Assembly (NCBI GenBank): GCA_963556495.2 | Contig: OY747716.1 | Coordinates: forward strand, 16,001,540 to 16,065,539 | Reading direction: 5' to 3' | Length of the DNA stretch: 64,000 nucleotides | Source of the DNA: Valencia hispanica | Lineage: Eukaryota > Chordata > Actinopteri > Cyprinodontiformes > Valenciidae | Part shown: positions 22,841 to 34,007 of the stretch, piece by piece | How positions within the stretch are numbered: position 1 is the stretch's first letter | How the letters are laid out: each line of letters begins with the position of its first letter | Notes under the pieces: generated by a model | What the model was told of the DNA's origin: nothing | Database searches by the model: none | Seen by the model: the letters and a program-made list of their open reading frames with translations, nothing else | Position numbers and translations under genes: made by a program

Positions 22841-24953
22841 CAAAACCAACTTTGTTGTTATAGCTTATTGGGTGTACTGTAGAAATGACTCAGCACAGGC
22901 TGTGGGATCATGCAGCATCAATAATGCACTATTTAATTCCAAATTTTATTTTGCAGCAGCAGCTAACTGGTTACCTTTGGTGCACATGGGCTCACAACAG
23001 GGAATCAGCACGCCATTAGAAATCTCACGGAGAAAATGCATCTTATGTTTCACTTAAAAAAAAAGAAAGAAAAAATAAAACATTGCAAAATGTGGAGCTC
23101 ACCTCTTGGATTAACTGAGCTCCAAGTAACAAGTTATTTTTTTGTTTGCAATATGCCCACGAGGTGAAGGAGACCGCTACCTCCACCCCTCCTTCCTTTG
23201 CAGCAGTGGCACCACAGCTGACAGAGTGACAAAACCTTGGTCCCTTATTACCCCGGCTGTGTTCCTTTCTCTGTTCATCGAGCACCCCCACCTTCTCTGC
23301 CCTCTCCATCTCCCTACCTGTTTGTGTGCGTGTGTGTGAGCATCGCTCCAACCAGCACCTTCACCATCATCCTCACCCCAATCCATTTTGCAGGCAGGCC
23401 AGGGGAAGATGAGAAGTGGAGCTCTGTGTCCACAAATCAATAGGCCTCATTCACCTTTGAGTCAGGCTGCATCTTCAACTGTATTCGGCTGTACAGTATG
23501 TGCAAGGGGGGAGGGGGTGGAAGAAAGAGAGGCTGCTGCTGCTAGTATTGGTGGTGGGCCCAAGGGTCTTCGCCTGCCTGTCTAATGCATTATTGAGGAG
23601 TGCATCTCAGCCATCATTGCAGGTACAGAGGCTGAAATTATTAGCTGCTGCAGAAAGAAGTGAGCAGAACCCCCCCCCCCCCCCCCCCCCCACAGCTGAC
23701 CACAGCCAAAAATCTTGGAGAGTCTTGGAGGTAGAAGCTGATGTTGCTTTTGTGGAGGGATCCTCTGGGAATCATCTCGTGAAATTGCATAAAAATTGAC
23801 CTCCACTGAACTGTGACAATCACGACAAGATTATGAAGCAACACGTTTTGGTTTTATCAAAGTGATCAGAAAGGAGACCCTGAGGTGTTTCATGACAATT
23901 TGTTTCACGTTTCCTGCAGGAAAATTCTACTTTTTTTTTTGTCAAAAGAAGTTTATTCTGGATTCCACCTCTTCTGTCTGCAACACCGGATTTATATCCA
24001 TATCTGCTTAATTTGTAATGTATTGGAGGCTGTATTTTTTTTTTGCTCCATTAGCGATGGTCTGTTTCATTGAATTTCCAATAAACATCTCACCCCGAAG
24101 TTGCGCTCCTGGAAAAATAATCTCTTTAGGCCCTGGGAGTATGGACATCCAACAGCATACTTGATAGATTGCCTACAATATTTGCGTCCAGAAAACCCAG
24201 AAAGCAAGCTTAATTTGGAGAGCTTCTCCACACTCCAGCGGGTCTGTAAACGGTATGAAAAACTAATGAGCGCCGACATGTCATTTAAAATGTATGTGCC
24301 CGGTAGGAACATTTGATTCACTCATCTACAGGCTGCAAACAAGCTTTGTGCTAAACGTCTGACATGTAACTTATTCATGCAGCGCCTTTAAATTTACTTG
24401 GATTTCATCAGGCTGAGATGAGAGAAGGCATTGCTGCTACATTTGATAAAAGACAAAACAAAACCCCCCAAAAAACAAAAGATGGCTTACATGTTCAACT
24501 CTGACATGCTGCTCTGTACTTCCTTCTCCCTATGGCTGGGAAACAACCACATTTAAACCTTCTCCTTCTACTGTTAATATAGATGGCTTCTTGACCAAAC
24601 GGAAACACACACAATTGGTGAATGATCCAATGACTGTATTGCATGAAAAATAATGCCATTCAGTGTGTACGTATGTGTGTTTGTGTGTGCTCTGTCAGTT
24701 CAGTTTAATTGGTTTGGAAAGTCTGACAGCATTCAGCAAATGGCATTTCACAGATCCAAAGGCTGACATTCCGTGATAGAAAATAAACAAAGCTACATCG
24801 GTTGACATGGAAGGCTCCCTTTTGTCTAAGCTGGATGCATACTTTTCTTGTTGACATGTGCAACTTTGTGCAATATTAAAGACCCACGTGTTGCACCATA
24901 AACTTCACCTGCAAAATGAGGTGATTGATCCAAGTGTTTCATGCTTTGTCCGT
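22841..24953. other. Unassigned stretch
   Basis: No transposon boundary recognised. 23160-23600 is C/T-rich. A 22-base C run lies at 23670-23691. 24080-24330 is balanced in composition, contains an ORF (24101-24316) without a recognisable domain, and may be unique non-coding DNA. Short TG tracts lie near 24665-24690. Confidence 0.4.
23670..23691. repeat. Poly-C tract (22 C)
   Basis: Uninterrupted run of C. It is the sole reason for the proline or glycine runs in overlapping ORFs. Confidence 0.95.
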
Positions 24954-25539
24954 TTAGGGCCTTTTTCCACTGAGCTGGTTCAATACCAGAGCATGACTTG
25001 GCACCGGTTGTTTAGTTTTCCACCCATTTTTGGGTTCCAAACCGATGCTTATCCAAGCACCAACTAGTTGCTAGGCCAGAGCTGGTTCTTGATGAGAACC
25101 GCTTTCTTACCCACCTGCATGGTAATGCAACCAAGGTACTGAGGGCGTAAAAACAAAAGCTAAGCGTAGAGGCAAAATGCATAACTGCTACTTTCACTCC
25201 TAACAATAGACGTAGGACGTAACCAAGAACATGTTAGGTACCCATCTTTGCAAATCCAGCAAAGTCTGGACGCACAAAAGCAGCACTTCTAAGAAGGCGA
25301 TGAACCCTCCATTGTTAAAATCTCTCTTTGTTCCACGCTTCCTGTTCTTGTCTCTTCATGTGGGCATATACAGTTGCGTTGCAACGCTTTAGATGATGTT
25401 ATGCTGCTGCACCAAGTGGGCTCAGAGTCGGCAGAAAAGCTACCGCTGTTTTGAAAGAACCGGCTAAGAACCGACTTAGTACTGGCTTTGGTACCAGCAC
25501 CACTCTAGCACCGGTTCTTTTTTAGTGAAAAATTCCTAA
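24954..25539. mobile_element. MITE with degenerate inverted repeats (586 bp)
   Basis: Starts TTAGGGCCTTTTTCCACTGAG; the reverse complement of the right end starts TTAGGAATTTTTCACTAAAA, followed on both sides by GGTTC / GAACCGG and GGTACCA-type blocks (24985-25010, 25480-25520). No coding capacity. A PIF/Harbinger or hAT relation is possible; no clean target duplication is visible. Confidence 0.55.
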
Positions 25540-25631
25540 TAGAGCAGGGGTCTGCAACCTGCGACCCTGGCATGTGGCTCTTTGGGCCATACAGAGTGGA
25601 TCTTAAGAATTTGGATTAAAGATTATGTACA

Positions 25632-25805
25632 GGGGGCGTTGTGTGGCGTAGCTGTGGAGCGGAAGCCCCATGTGCAGAGGCTGCAGTCCTGGACATGGCT
25701 GTCTGGGGTTCGATTCCTGAGCACGGAACCTTTGCTGCATGTCTTTCCCCCCTTCTCTCTCCCATTCTTCTTGTCAAGCAACTGTCGAATAAAGGCCAGA
25801 GTAAA
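25632..25805 (+). mobile_element. tRNA-derived SINE
   Basis: A tRNA-like head with a perfect RNA polymerase III B box, GGTTCGATTCC (25708-25718), and a plausible A box around 25643-25659 (GGCGTAGCTGTGG). It is followed by a CT-rich body (CTTTCCCCCCTTCTCTCTCCC) and an AATAAAGGCC tail region. Recognised as a common fish SINE type; the source tRNA is not identified. Confidence 0.7.
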
Positions 25806-26264
25806 ACTGTTATTAATTATTTTATATAAATCTAACCAAAAGCAGATTTGTAGCAGTTTTTCTATGTGGTTTGGATCAATGTCTATATAGAGGTTTTTAA
25901 AATAAAAAAGGTTTTTCCATCAGGCAGCAAACGACATACTTTTGCTTCATTTCCCATAAACAAGTATTTTTCTATTCAATAAAATGCACGTGTTTATTAA
26001 GCTAATACAGGTGAAACGAAAAGAAATTAGAATATCATGCAAAAGTTCATTTATTTCAGTAATTCAACTTGAATATAGTCTCATAACACACCAAGAAAGA
26101 TATTTCAAGCCTTTATTTGTTATAATTTTGATGATTTTTTTCTTACAGCTTATGAAAATCCCAAATTCAAAATCTCAGAAAATTTGATTACACGAAATCA
26201 ATAAAACAAGGCTTTGAAATAGAGAAATGTCAGACCTCTGAAAAGTCTAATCATGGATATGTAC

Positions 26265-27226
26265 TCAATACTTGGTGTGGGCCCCTTTTGCTTCATTTAC
26301 GGCCTCAATGCGGCGTGGCATGGATGCTTTCAGTCTGTGGTACTGCTGAGGGGTTATGGAGGACCAGGATGCTTCATTGACTGGATTTAGCTCTTCTGCA
26401 TTGTTCCGTCACGTGTCCCTCATCTTTCTCTTGGCAATGCCTCATAGATTCTCTATGGGGTTCAAAGGTCAGGCGAGTTTGCTGGCCAATCAAGCACAGT
26501 ATGCCCATGGTCATTAAACCAGGTTCTGGTACATTTGGCAGTGTGGGCATGTGTCAAGTCCTGCTGGAAAATGAAGTCAGCATCTCCATAAAGCTCATCT
26601 ATGGAAGGAAGAATGAAGTGCTCCAAAATGTCCTGGTAGATGGCTGCGTTGATGCTGAACTTAATAAGGCACAGTGGACCAACACCAGCAGATGACATGG
26701 CTCCCCAAATCAACAAAGACTGTGAAACTTCACTCTGAACTTCAAGCATGTTGTATTGTTTCCCTCTCTATTCTTCCTCCAAAATCTGGGACCTTGGTTT
26801 AAAAATGAGATGCAAAATGTGCAGTTCTTTTTTTCTTTAGCCCAGGTAAGACACTTCTGTCGTTTGTTTGTTCAGGAGTGGCTTGGCAAGAGGAATACGA
26901 CATATGATGCCCAGGTCCAGGATCCGTCTGTGTGTGGTGGCTCTTGATGCACTAACTCCATCCTCAGTCCACTCCTTGTGAAGGTCCCCAACACTTTTTA
27001 ATGGCCTTTTCCTGACAATCCTCTCCAGGTTGGGGTCATCCCTGCTGCTTGTGTACATTTTTCTTCCACACTTTTCTTTTCCACATAACCTTCTGTTAAT
27101 GTGCTCTGATTCAGCACTTTGGGAACACCCAACATCTTTTGCAATGACCTTTTGAGGCTTTCCCTCCTTATGGAGAGTGTCAATGATGGATTTCTGCACA
27201 ACTGTCAGGTCAGCAGTCTTCCCCAT
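26265..27226 (-). pseudogene. Tc1/mariner DD34E transposase pseudogene
   Basis: The N-terminus MGKTADLTVVQKSIID starts at 27226. A helix-turn-helix region, the basic linker (CGRKMYTSSRDDPNLERI) and SASRATTHRRI follow. After the frame break near 26837 and a poorly preserved stretch with the first Asp region, the ORF at 26749-26462 gives WGAMSSAGVGPLC, FIFQQDLTHAH (second Asp) and DWPANSPDL. An inserted base near 26462 then breaks the frame before the catalytic Glu region; the C-terminus MPRRIEA...TKY is visible down to 26265. It retains its DNA-binding half, unlike the copy at 5889-6709. Confidence 0.87.
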
Positions 27227-27377
27227 GATTGTGATTCCTACTGAACCAGACGGAGAGACCATTTAAAGGCTCAGGAACCCTTTGTAAGTATTTTGGATTA
27301 ATTAGCTGATTAAAGTGTGACACTTTAATCCTTAAATATTGAAGCTTTTCGCAATATTCTAATTTTCTGAGATTTAG

Positions 27378-27755
27378 AATCTATCTTCATCTTCCTCTTG
27401 CTCACTAAAGCCAAGGTCTCACCATCGATTCATTGATGTCAAGCTAACGTGCAGTGGCTCTTTTCCTTCTTTGACGGCCAGCTCGATTGCCTTTGACTTA
27501 AAAGCTGCATCATATGCATTTATTCGTGTGTTTTGCATGATGTGGGTGTGTGCATGATGTGCAAAATAACAGTTCAAAATGAAAATCAAAACTACTGTCT
27601 CCTTCGGCGCATGATCTTTCCCCACACGGCTTCCTGTTATAGTGCCCCCTGGAGGCCGTTAGCCAGTAAAAACACGTAAATTAGCAGCATCGTTGTATAG
27701 GCCACAGGGTCCAAAGTGTGGGAAGAAAGTAGCGGCTTATGGGCCGAAACTTACA
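27378..27755 (-). mobile_element. Pogo-like transposon 5' fragment
   Basis: Inserted in the right inverted repeat of the family A Tc1. Read on the minus strand it begins with a degenerate pogo-type terminus (CGGCCCATAAGCCGCTACTTT near 27742) and continues into an N-terminal coding stretch, NTRINAYDAAFKSKAIELAV then KEGKEP, at 27540-27455. This resembles the Brinker/CENP-B-like DNA-binding start of pogo-type transposases. SMNRW at the end of the reading frame matches the S-M-V-R-R-W motif. The DDE domain is absent. Homologous DNA is at 47186-47400. Confidence 0.75.
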
Positions 27756-27799
27756 ATATTAGTTTCACCTATTAAGCTGAATCACTGACGTTTCACCTG

Positions 27800-28689
27800 T
27801 ACAACCAAAAAAGAAAAAGGAAATCAACATTGTTTCACTTGGATCATAGATTTAAGTAAGTATAAATACAAAATAGATCAAGTAAATAAATCTAAGATAT
27901 AACTGAAACCAAATTGTATAAAACAGCAGCTGTAGTTAAGCATTTTAGTAGCTTACGGGGGGTGTTTGGTAGAAGTCTGCTGGATCTGCTTATTGTAAAA
28001 GTTGAATTTCGTTGTTCTAAAACCCCAAAATGTAACTACAACTCTGGTTCTCTAATTTAAGCACAAAACACAGACATAATATATATCATTAAGCTTGATC
28101 ATTTTTTGAAGTGTTTTAGGGCTCTGGAGAAAAGTTACTTGAAGTGAGAGCAGAAATGGCTCTTTGCATCAAAATGACTGTTGACCCCTGATTTAAAGGG
28201 ACCTCTCAGCAGTTTTGCACAGATGGAAGCTGTTTTGAGGTTTGTAATTGGGAAGAGCAGGAGAAAAAACCTAATGTGGTTTTTTTGAAAGAAGGCAGAC
28301 AAAAATGTTCTATTTAAATACCTGATACTGTAAGATAGCACTGTAATTACACCAGCTAGCTAGCCTCAGGATGTGCTCGCCAGACGCACCTATCTCACCG
28401 TAGACGAGTCAGGTCTGGGAAAACTCTCCCTAGATAATTACACGGCCCCTGTCTGGCTCCCATTCTACGTCTTAAAATCTAAAAGCAGATAAACCCTGGT
28501 GAACATAAACTCAGAGATACATCCTGATTTCTGTTAGCTTGGTTTCCTCTGTGTTTTAGGTTATAGACCTCACATCTCCACAGCCTGAACCTCTTTTACT
28601 CTATTTAGCACTTTGTTGAAAACTTTAAGTTGACATTTTAACAAATGTATGAATGCATATGTCCTTGTCAGATAACCACACAGTCAAGC
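27800..28689. other. Unassigned stretch
   Basis: AT-rich, no recognisable gene or element. The minus ORF at 28135-28341 has no domain. Confidence 0.4.
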
Positions 28690-29480
28690 AAACTATGGTT
28701 TCACTGGACAAACTTAAAGGGGTTTAATTTGATTTTAAAGTGAGTTTCCCACACTTTCTTGTTGAAGAAAGATATAATGAGAGAAAAAATATGTCAGAGA
28801 TTTATTTAAAAATGCTCACAATAGTTTGCTGGAGTTCTGGCCCATTCCTTCTGACAGAGCTGGTGGGAAAAGATTAGATTAGATCAGATTAATTTTGCTG
28901 GCTCGCTCGCACACGGCTTTTCAGATCTGCCCACAAATTCTCTATGTAATTGAGATCAGTATTTTGTTATGACCATACCAAAACATTGACTTTGTTGTCC
29001 TTAAGTCATTTTGTACCCATTTTGTTCCCAGGCTTACAAACGTCCTGCTTTCCCCCCCACATGATGGTCATTGTGGCCAAACAGTTCCACTTTAGTTTCA
29101 TCGGACCATAGGACATGTCTCCAGAAATGAAGATCTTTGTCCCTTTGTTAACTGCAATCTGGCTTTTTTAAATATTTCTTCTGAGGTAATGGCCTCCTTC
29201 TCGCTGAGTGGCCTTTCAGCCCATGTCAGTACAGGACAGGACATGTTTCACTGTGGATAAGGACACTGTTTTACCAGCTTCATCCAGCTTCTCCACAAGG
29301 TCTTTGGCTTTTGTTCTGGGTTTGGTGTGCACATTTCTCTCCCATTTTTGTAGCATTTAGCAAATGGAAATAAATTTGCCAATTCTAGTGGACCTAAAAA
29401 CAAAACATTTGGTATGATTTAACATCAGACAGTGAGGGGAAAAAAGGTTTTATGTCTTTATTTGGTGAATGAAAACTTCC
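28690..29480 (-). mobile_element. Tc1 remnant, family E
   Basis: On the plus strand the DNA shows the reverse complement of a Tc1 transposase middle region: TTCTGGCCCATTCCTTCTGA (28836), CCACAAATTCTCTATGTAAT (28931), TGATGGTCATTGTGGCCAAA (29063), GTTTCATCGGACCATAGGAC (29096), TCTGAGGTAATGGCCTCCTT (29179) and GGTCTTTGGCTTTTGTTCTG (29300). This order matches the salmonid/Sleeping-Beauty-like branch of fish Tc1 elements. Inverted repeats and gene ends are too decayed to place exactly. Confidence 0.7.
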
Positions 29481-31159
29481 TGGGTTTTGCAGCTGATTGA
29501 AAATTTGCCCGACAGATTCACTGTCAACAAATTGGTAAATTCAACTGATGAGGCAGATTGATACACTGTTGGTCTAGCTTGTTAACATACCCCACTCCCA
29601 GGATTTATTTACTTTTCTAGCAAAATCATAGTGATAGGACCCCCGTCTACAACAGCTATTGATATTGATTGCAATAAACTCACATTTCCCACTTCCATAT
29701 GTTTTTCAACATCACAATGTACCCAGCACTCAAAAGTAGTGCAAGTATATCCAACTGTTCCAGTAAACCATTGGCAGGCAGTTTATTTGCATTACACCTG
29801 ATTAATGTAGCCAACCAAAAATTCCATTCAATCCAAAATAATATAATGATTACGTTAAACAGATTGAAATTGTGATTACAACTGTGCTGTAAGTAAATCC
29901 AACACACACCAGCTTTCTTCTTTGAATGCTTTTAGAAACTTGGAACCTACTTTTGTGATGGAGCATTAAATATTTACTCTGAAATCCAGAGTTTTCAAGG
30001 TTTCAAAGTCTTAAACCTCAACTGAAACTCAAACCTAAAGTCAAAACTTCCTGCTTGGGAGGTCGCTCGAGGTCAACAATCTCAACTTCACAAATTATAA
30101 TGGCTGCGATGCGTATAAACACAGCAAATTGTATTCTTCTGGCTGTTTGTATATTTTTAAATCAGTGGAAAACATAGTACTGTACAATATCTCTTTGAAC
30201 ACATATGCTGAGATGCACACTTTCTGTAGTTAGTTATCTGTGGTTTTAACTTATGGACCTCATAACTTTAATAAAGATGGTTGCTTTGTTTTTTATCCTA
30301 CTTTGCCATCTGTCTGTCTTAGCACCAATTGTTCTCAATGCTGTCATACTCACAGGTTCTACACATTTAGCTCTTTGGCCACTGGAGAAATATGGTTTAC
30401 TTGGAAATATTCAGCTTTTGCTCATACTTCTGCTGTAAGTCTGGGAGTTACGCTAGCTTGATGCAGGCTGTGTAGGCACACACATAGCACACTGGTGTGG
30501 CATTTGGTGTCTGCATGAAACATAACCACGACTGACCTGATGTGGCACCAGTACTAAATCTTCAGAAAACATCTTTTCACTTTCTATAGCTGGCTGTCCC
30601 ACCATAAAAGGTCACAGAGACAGACAAGGGTGTCGTCTCACCAACTGCAAAATCTGAAATCACCAGAGATCAACAAGCTCATTACATACACAAAAAAGCA
30701 AGCTGTAGTTCACACAAATATTAACAGGCTTCGTTGCCTGAACTGACTAGTTGGACTGCATTGCTGCTCATATTAGTTTGGTCATCCGAACCCTCATAGA
30801 CCTGTCAGATCAAGTTATAGAGACAGCTAAAATTATTGAAGTGCATCAGCAGCAACGGCCATCTTTCAACTACACTAAACAATTTCCCATGAATTGACTT
30901 GTTTGCCCCCTGAGATAATTTTTTACGCATGTGTTCAAACACTACCAGATGTAAGTATGGCGCACACACATGCACACACATGCACGCACTGCTGCTCCAC
31001 TTAACTGTGCATTCCCTAACAGGTTCTTAGTGCAAGCTAGGACTCTTCATAAACACTCCTTCAGCAGCTCTTGGTGACATAACCGGGCATAAAGAACCTT
31101 TTGTTGATATCCATTGACAATGAAATTGCAAGAATCCCTGCAAAGCTAAACCATACAGT
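29481..31159. other. Unassigned stretch, no gene seen
   Basis: AT-rich. A hydrophobic ORF at 30253-30438 and its overlapping frame 30240-30461 lack signals of a real exon. A short ACACACATGC repeat lies at 30962-30987. Confidence 0.4.
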
Positions 31160-31480
31160 GCCACAATAAGTCACATAGCAACCACAAACCTGTGTGTTTT
31201 ATTGGGTCTTTATCTGATAGGCCAATACAAAGTAGTACTTGATTGTTAATTGGAAGGAAAACGATAATACATGGTTTTCAAATGCTGATAGAAAAAATGT
31301 GAAAAATCTGATATTACTTTGTATTTAACCCTGTATAGTCTGATGCTTCTAAATAAAATCCAGTGTGATCAGTTTAAATTCAGTGTTAATCCAGCTGTTC
31401 TGTGAAGGCCTCAGAGGTCTGTTAGAGAACAATAGAGATCAAACCGCATCATGAAGACCAAGGAAGATGGCCGACAGATT
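31160..31480 (+). mobile_element. Tc1 5' end fragment, family B
   Basis: Left inverted repeat and leader: TTATTGGGTCTTTATCTGATAGGCCAATACAAAG-like blocks at 31199-31232, AATCCAGTGTGATCAG (31357), CTGTTCTGTGAAGGCCTCAG (31395), GTTAGAGAACAATAGAGAT (31420) and ATCATGAAGACCAAGGAAGA (31448). The last is the start of the leader and transposase. The element is cut off at about 31480, where a LINE relic begins. Confidence 0.78.
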
Positions 31481-31484
31481 GTCA

Positions 31485-32230
31485 ATATCAGCATCACTTT
31501 ATTATCATCCCAGTAGGGAACTTTGCCTTGCAGCCACGTGAAAAACACAAAAAACACAATCACTTCATAACAGTATCCAAAACAGAGAAGAAGACTCAAG
31601 GGAAGACATAAGTAGAAATATCATTTAACATGACCAGACTAAAATAACAGAGCAATCACACCCAATCACATTTTAAATTTAGCTGAATAATTATTCATAA
31701 CAACTTTTCCTGCTTTAGACAGTTTGGATCTCTTTCCAGATGGTAGGAGCTCAAATTCATCATGAAGTGGGTTATAAAGGGAGTGGAGAATGTCTTCCAC
31801 CTTTTGTGTGACTCTCTTTAAATATTTTTGTATTAGATCAGGTAATTTGGTAATTGGTACTAATAATTTTGCCAGTCACCTTTACTGTGTCTTTCATTCA
31901 GTTCTTGTCTGCTGAGCCATAGGTTTCTGAACCAAGTGATAAAAGCAAATGCAAGTACAGATTCTATCATTCTCCGAATTGATTTAGTTTGAGGAGCAGG
32001 TGAAATATTCCATTTGTGATATTTTGCTGACATTATCAGAATTTTTGTCAGCTTCTTGTCAATGAGAACACCCAGGTACTTTTAACACACCCCAATGGTT
32101 CACCTTTAATGACACCAAAATGGGGTGGACATGACTTCTTCCTACAATCTATACACAAATCCTTGGTTTTGGGTGACATTTAGTTGGAAATAGAAATTCT
32201 CACACCACACAATAAAATCCTCCACCTATG
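31485..32230 (-). pseudogene. LINE ORF2 C-terminal relic
   Basis: The minus strand at about 31720-31800 translates to EDILHSLYNPLHDEFELLPS then GKRSKL, the C-terminal H-P-L-F-x-x-F-E-L-L-P-S-G-x-R-Y motif of a fish LINE family. Near 32050-32090 it reads YLGVLIDKKLT, matching the Y-L-G-V-x-I-D-x-K-L motif downstream of the reverse-transcriptase domain. Frames are broken repeatedly. The clade cannot be fixed from this part. Confidence 0.72.
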
Positions 32231-32232
32231 GA

Positions 32233-32789
32233 TTAAAGATGCTATATCTAATCTGCAAAACAAGCTACCTTTTCAACATAAAGGAAGTCACAGAACTCTC
32301 ACCCCTCCCGTCGGCTGTCATCCCTAGGCCACGCCCCCCTGATATAGGAGCACACATTGCTAAGGTAAACAAGAGAGCACAAAATGTACATTTTGGGACT
32401 CTAGTAGTCTGTCTTAAAGTTGAAGTGGTAGCAGCGGCATTTTCTCCTTCTCTGACATTATTGAGCGAAGAACCTCTCACACCAGTGATGTTCTGTTGCA
32501 AAATGCGGGAGCGGGTCATGAGTGGAGGACCCAGTTAAATGCGAAAGTGCACTTGTCCGGTGAGACAGACAACCTGATGGTCTAATCTTTGGTTCCACAC
32601 AGAGCCATGTTACTGGCTGAGGTTTTAAAACAAATGCCACAGAACCACTTAAACATTCTTTTTTGTTTGTTTGTTTCTTTAATTTCCACAAAATATTTAT
32701 AGCTATACTATATTAGAACGTTATTAAGAGGCATGACATTTTTTCTTGGCTAGCTAGCTTGTTTTGCAGATTTGACATAGCAGCTTTAA
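32233..32789. mobile_element. TTAA-bounded MITE with ~32-bp inverted repeats
   Basis: Left end TTAAAGATGCTATATCTAAT and reverse-complemented right end TTAAAGCTGCTATGTCAAAT, both continuing CTGCAAAACAAGCTA. TTAA borders suggest a piggyBac- or Kolobok-type origin. The interior (32260-32745) is non-coding; its ORFs (32239-32538, 32265-32519, 32458-32691) overlap antisense. Confidence 0.78.
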
Positions 32790-33000
32790 TCCTCTCCGTG
32801 TAACAGGCTGACACAATAACTCTCATCCACACGCTTCAAATAGTGTCCTGTTTTTGAAAGAACGGTTAGGTTATACAACAAAATCCCAAACCTCTTACTC
32901 TGTAGGTGCTGCAAAGATCCACTTCATCCATGCAGTGTTATAAAATACCATAGATGAACATTTTGGCTTTTTATTCAAAACAGTATGTTGGGGAAAAACC
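32790..33000. other. Unassigned short stretch
   Basis: Nothing recognised. Confidence 0.4.
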
Positions 33001-33190
33001 ACTTAAAGTACAATTTGCTTAGTCAGAACTGATGAATACATGGTGACCTGGATGAAAACCTGTTGAAGTTAGAATGGTCCAGTCAAAGTCCACACCTAAA
33101 TACAATTAGCAATCTGTGGTAATGCTCTTGAAACTTATAGTTACAGATTTAAATCCTACCTGATTTAGCTCGAGCTATTTTTTAAACCCA
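33001..33190 (+). mobile_element. Tc1 fragment, family B
   Basis: GAATGGTCCAGTCAAAGTCC (33071), CACCTAAATACAATTAGCAAT and CTGATTTAGCTCGAGCTATTTT (33160) follow the C-terminal order of family B transposase around the catalytic Glu. Very short and degraded. Confidence 0.65.
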
Positions 33191-34007
33191 TTGGATTTTT
33201 ATCTTTACATAAACTGTTAGGGGCTGGACAAAACTCCAACAAGCAGCTATGACTCAAAGGGGACCTGTTTATTTCATGGCATCCAGTGGTAGGATTTTAT
33301 TCCCCCCACACACAGGACTTCATCACATTCTTTTTGCTGCTCTTGGATTTTGTCGGAAACATGCAGAGATGCAGCGGGCCGCGCCTTGAGGCTGAACCTG
33401 GGGTGACCTGATAACTGTCTGCCAGGTTCAGCATGGCGGGAAGTTTTTCCAGGAAATGGATAGTTGTCCTCTGCCCTGCTGACCCAGGACACGTATTTGC
33501 ACAACACTGTGCACAGTTGCTGCACGGCCTTGAAAAGTGTAGCAATATCTGGAAACCTCCACGAATCAGATACAATTTATAACAAATACTTATTAACGAA
33601 TGCTGTGAATGCATCTCATATTAAAATGACACAGTGGGACACATGCCAAACGATGGATTGATCAGCGACATCTTTTTTAAAAGTTTCTTTCTGTTCGTTC
33701 AGTAAACAGAGGCTGTGAGCTGTTAATGATGTCCTCCCGGGTCAACACCTCTTTTTTTCAAATCAAACAGGTCTTGGCAGAAAAACAGTATTTTCAGTGA
33801 GCTAGATTATTTTTCAGAGCAATTAACCTGGGACACAATATCCAAAACCTTCACCAGAGTGGCAACGTGTGTAACAGCAGCTCCTGGCACCAAATCTCAT
33901 TTTAAAACACCACAATGTTTTTCATCAGTGTCTTAAAGTGTGTCTTAAAGCGCTACCTGGTTGCTGTCAGTGTGGGATTTTCTCCAGGGATGAATGTTTA
34001 AACTATT
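33191..34007. other. Unassigned stretch
   Basis: Two overlapping minus ORFs (33274-33525, 33297-33614) lack domains. No element recognised. Confidence 0.4.

Larger units (their letters stand above)
26006..27801 (-). mobile_element. Family A Tc1 transposon, interrupted by a pogo-like fragment
   Basis: The element (26008-27799) begins CAGGTGAAACGAAAAG and ends GTTTCACCTG, with TA at both outer edges (26006-26007, 27800-27801). The left inverted repeat is about 200 bp. The right one is broken: after AATATTCTAATTTTCTGAGA (27353-27372) comes about 380 bp of pogo-like DNA, then the outer repeat resumes near 27756 with AATATTAGTTTCACC and carries its own small deletion. The transposase on the minus strand is defective. 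The element is a diverged relative of 5612-7038. Confidence 0.88.

Noticed and set aside
24101..24316. 71-aa plus ORF in a balanced-composition segment
   Set aside because: Looked possible as an exon, but I see no acceptor/donor pair and no domain.
30253..30438. Hydrophobic 61-aa ORF resembling a membrane peptide
   Set aside because: AT-rich DNA readily gives Leu/Ile-rich frames; no signal-peptide or exon context.
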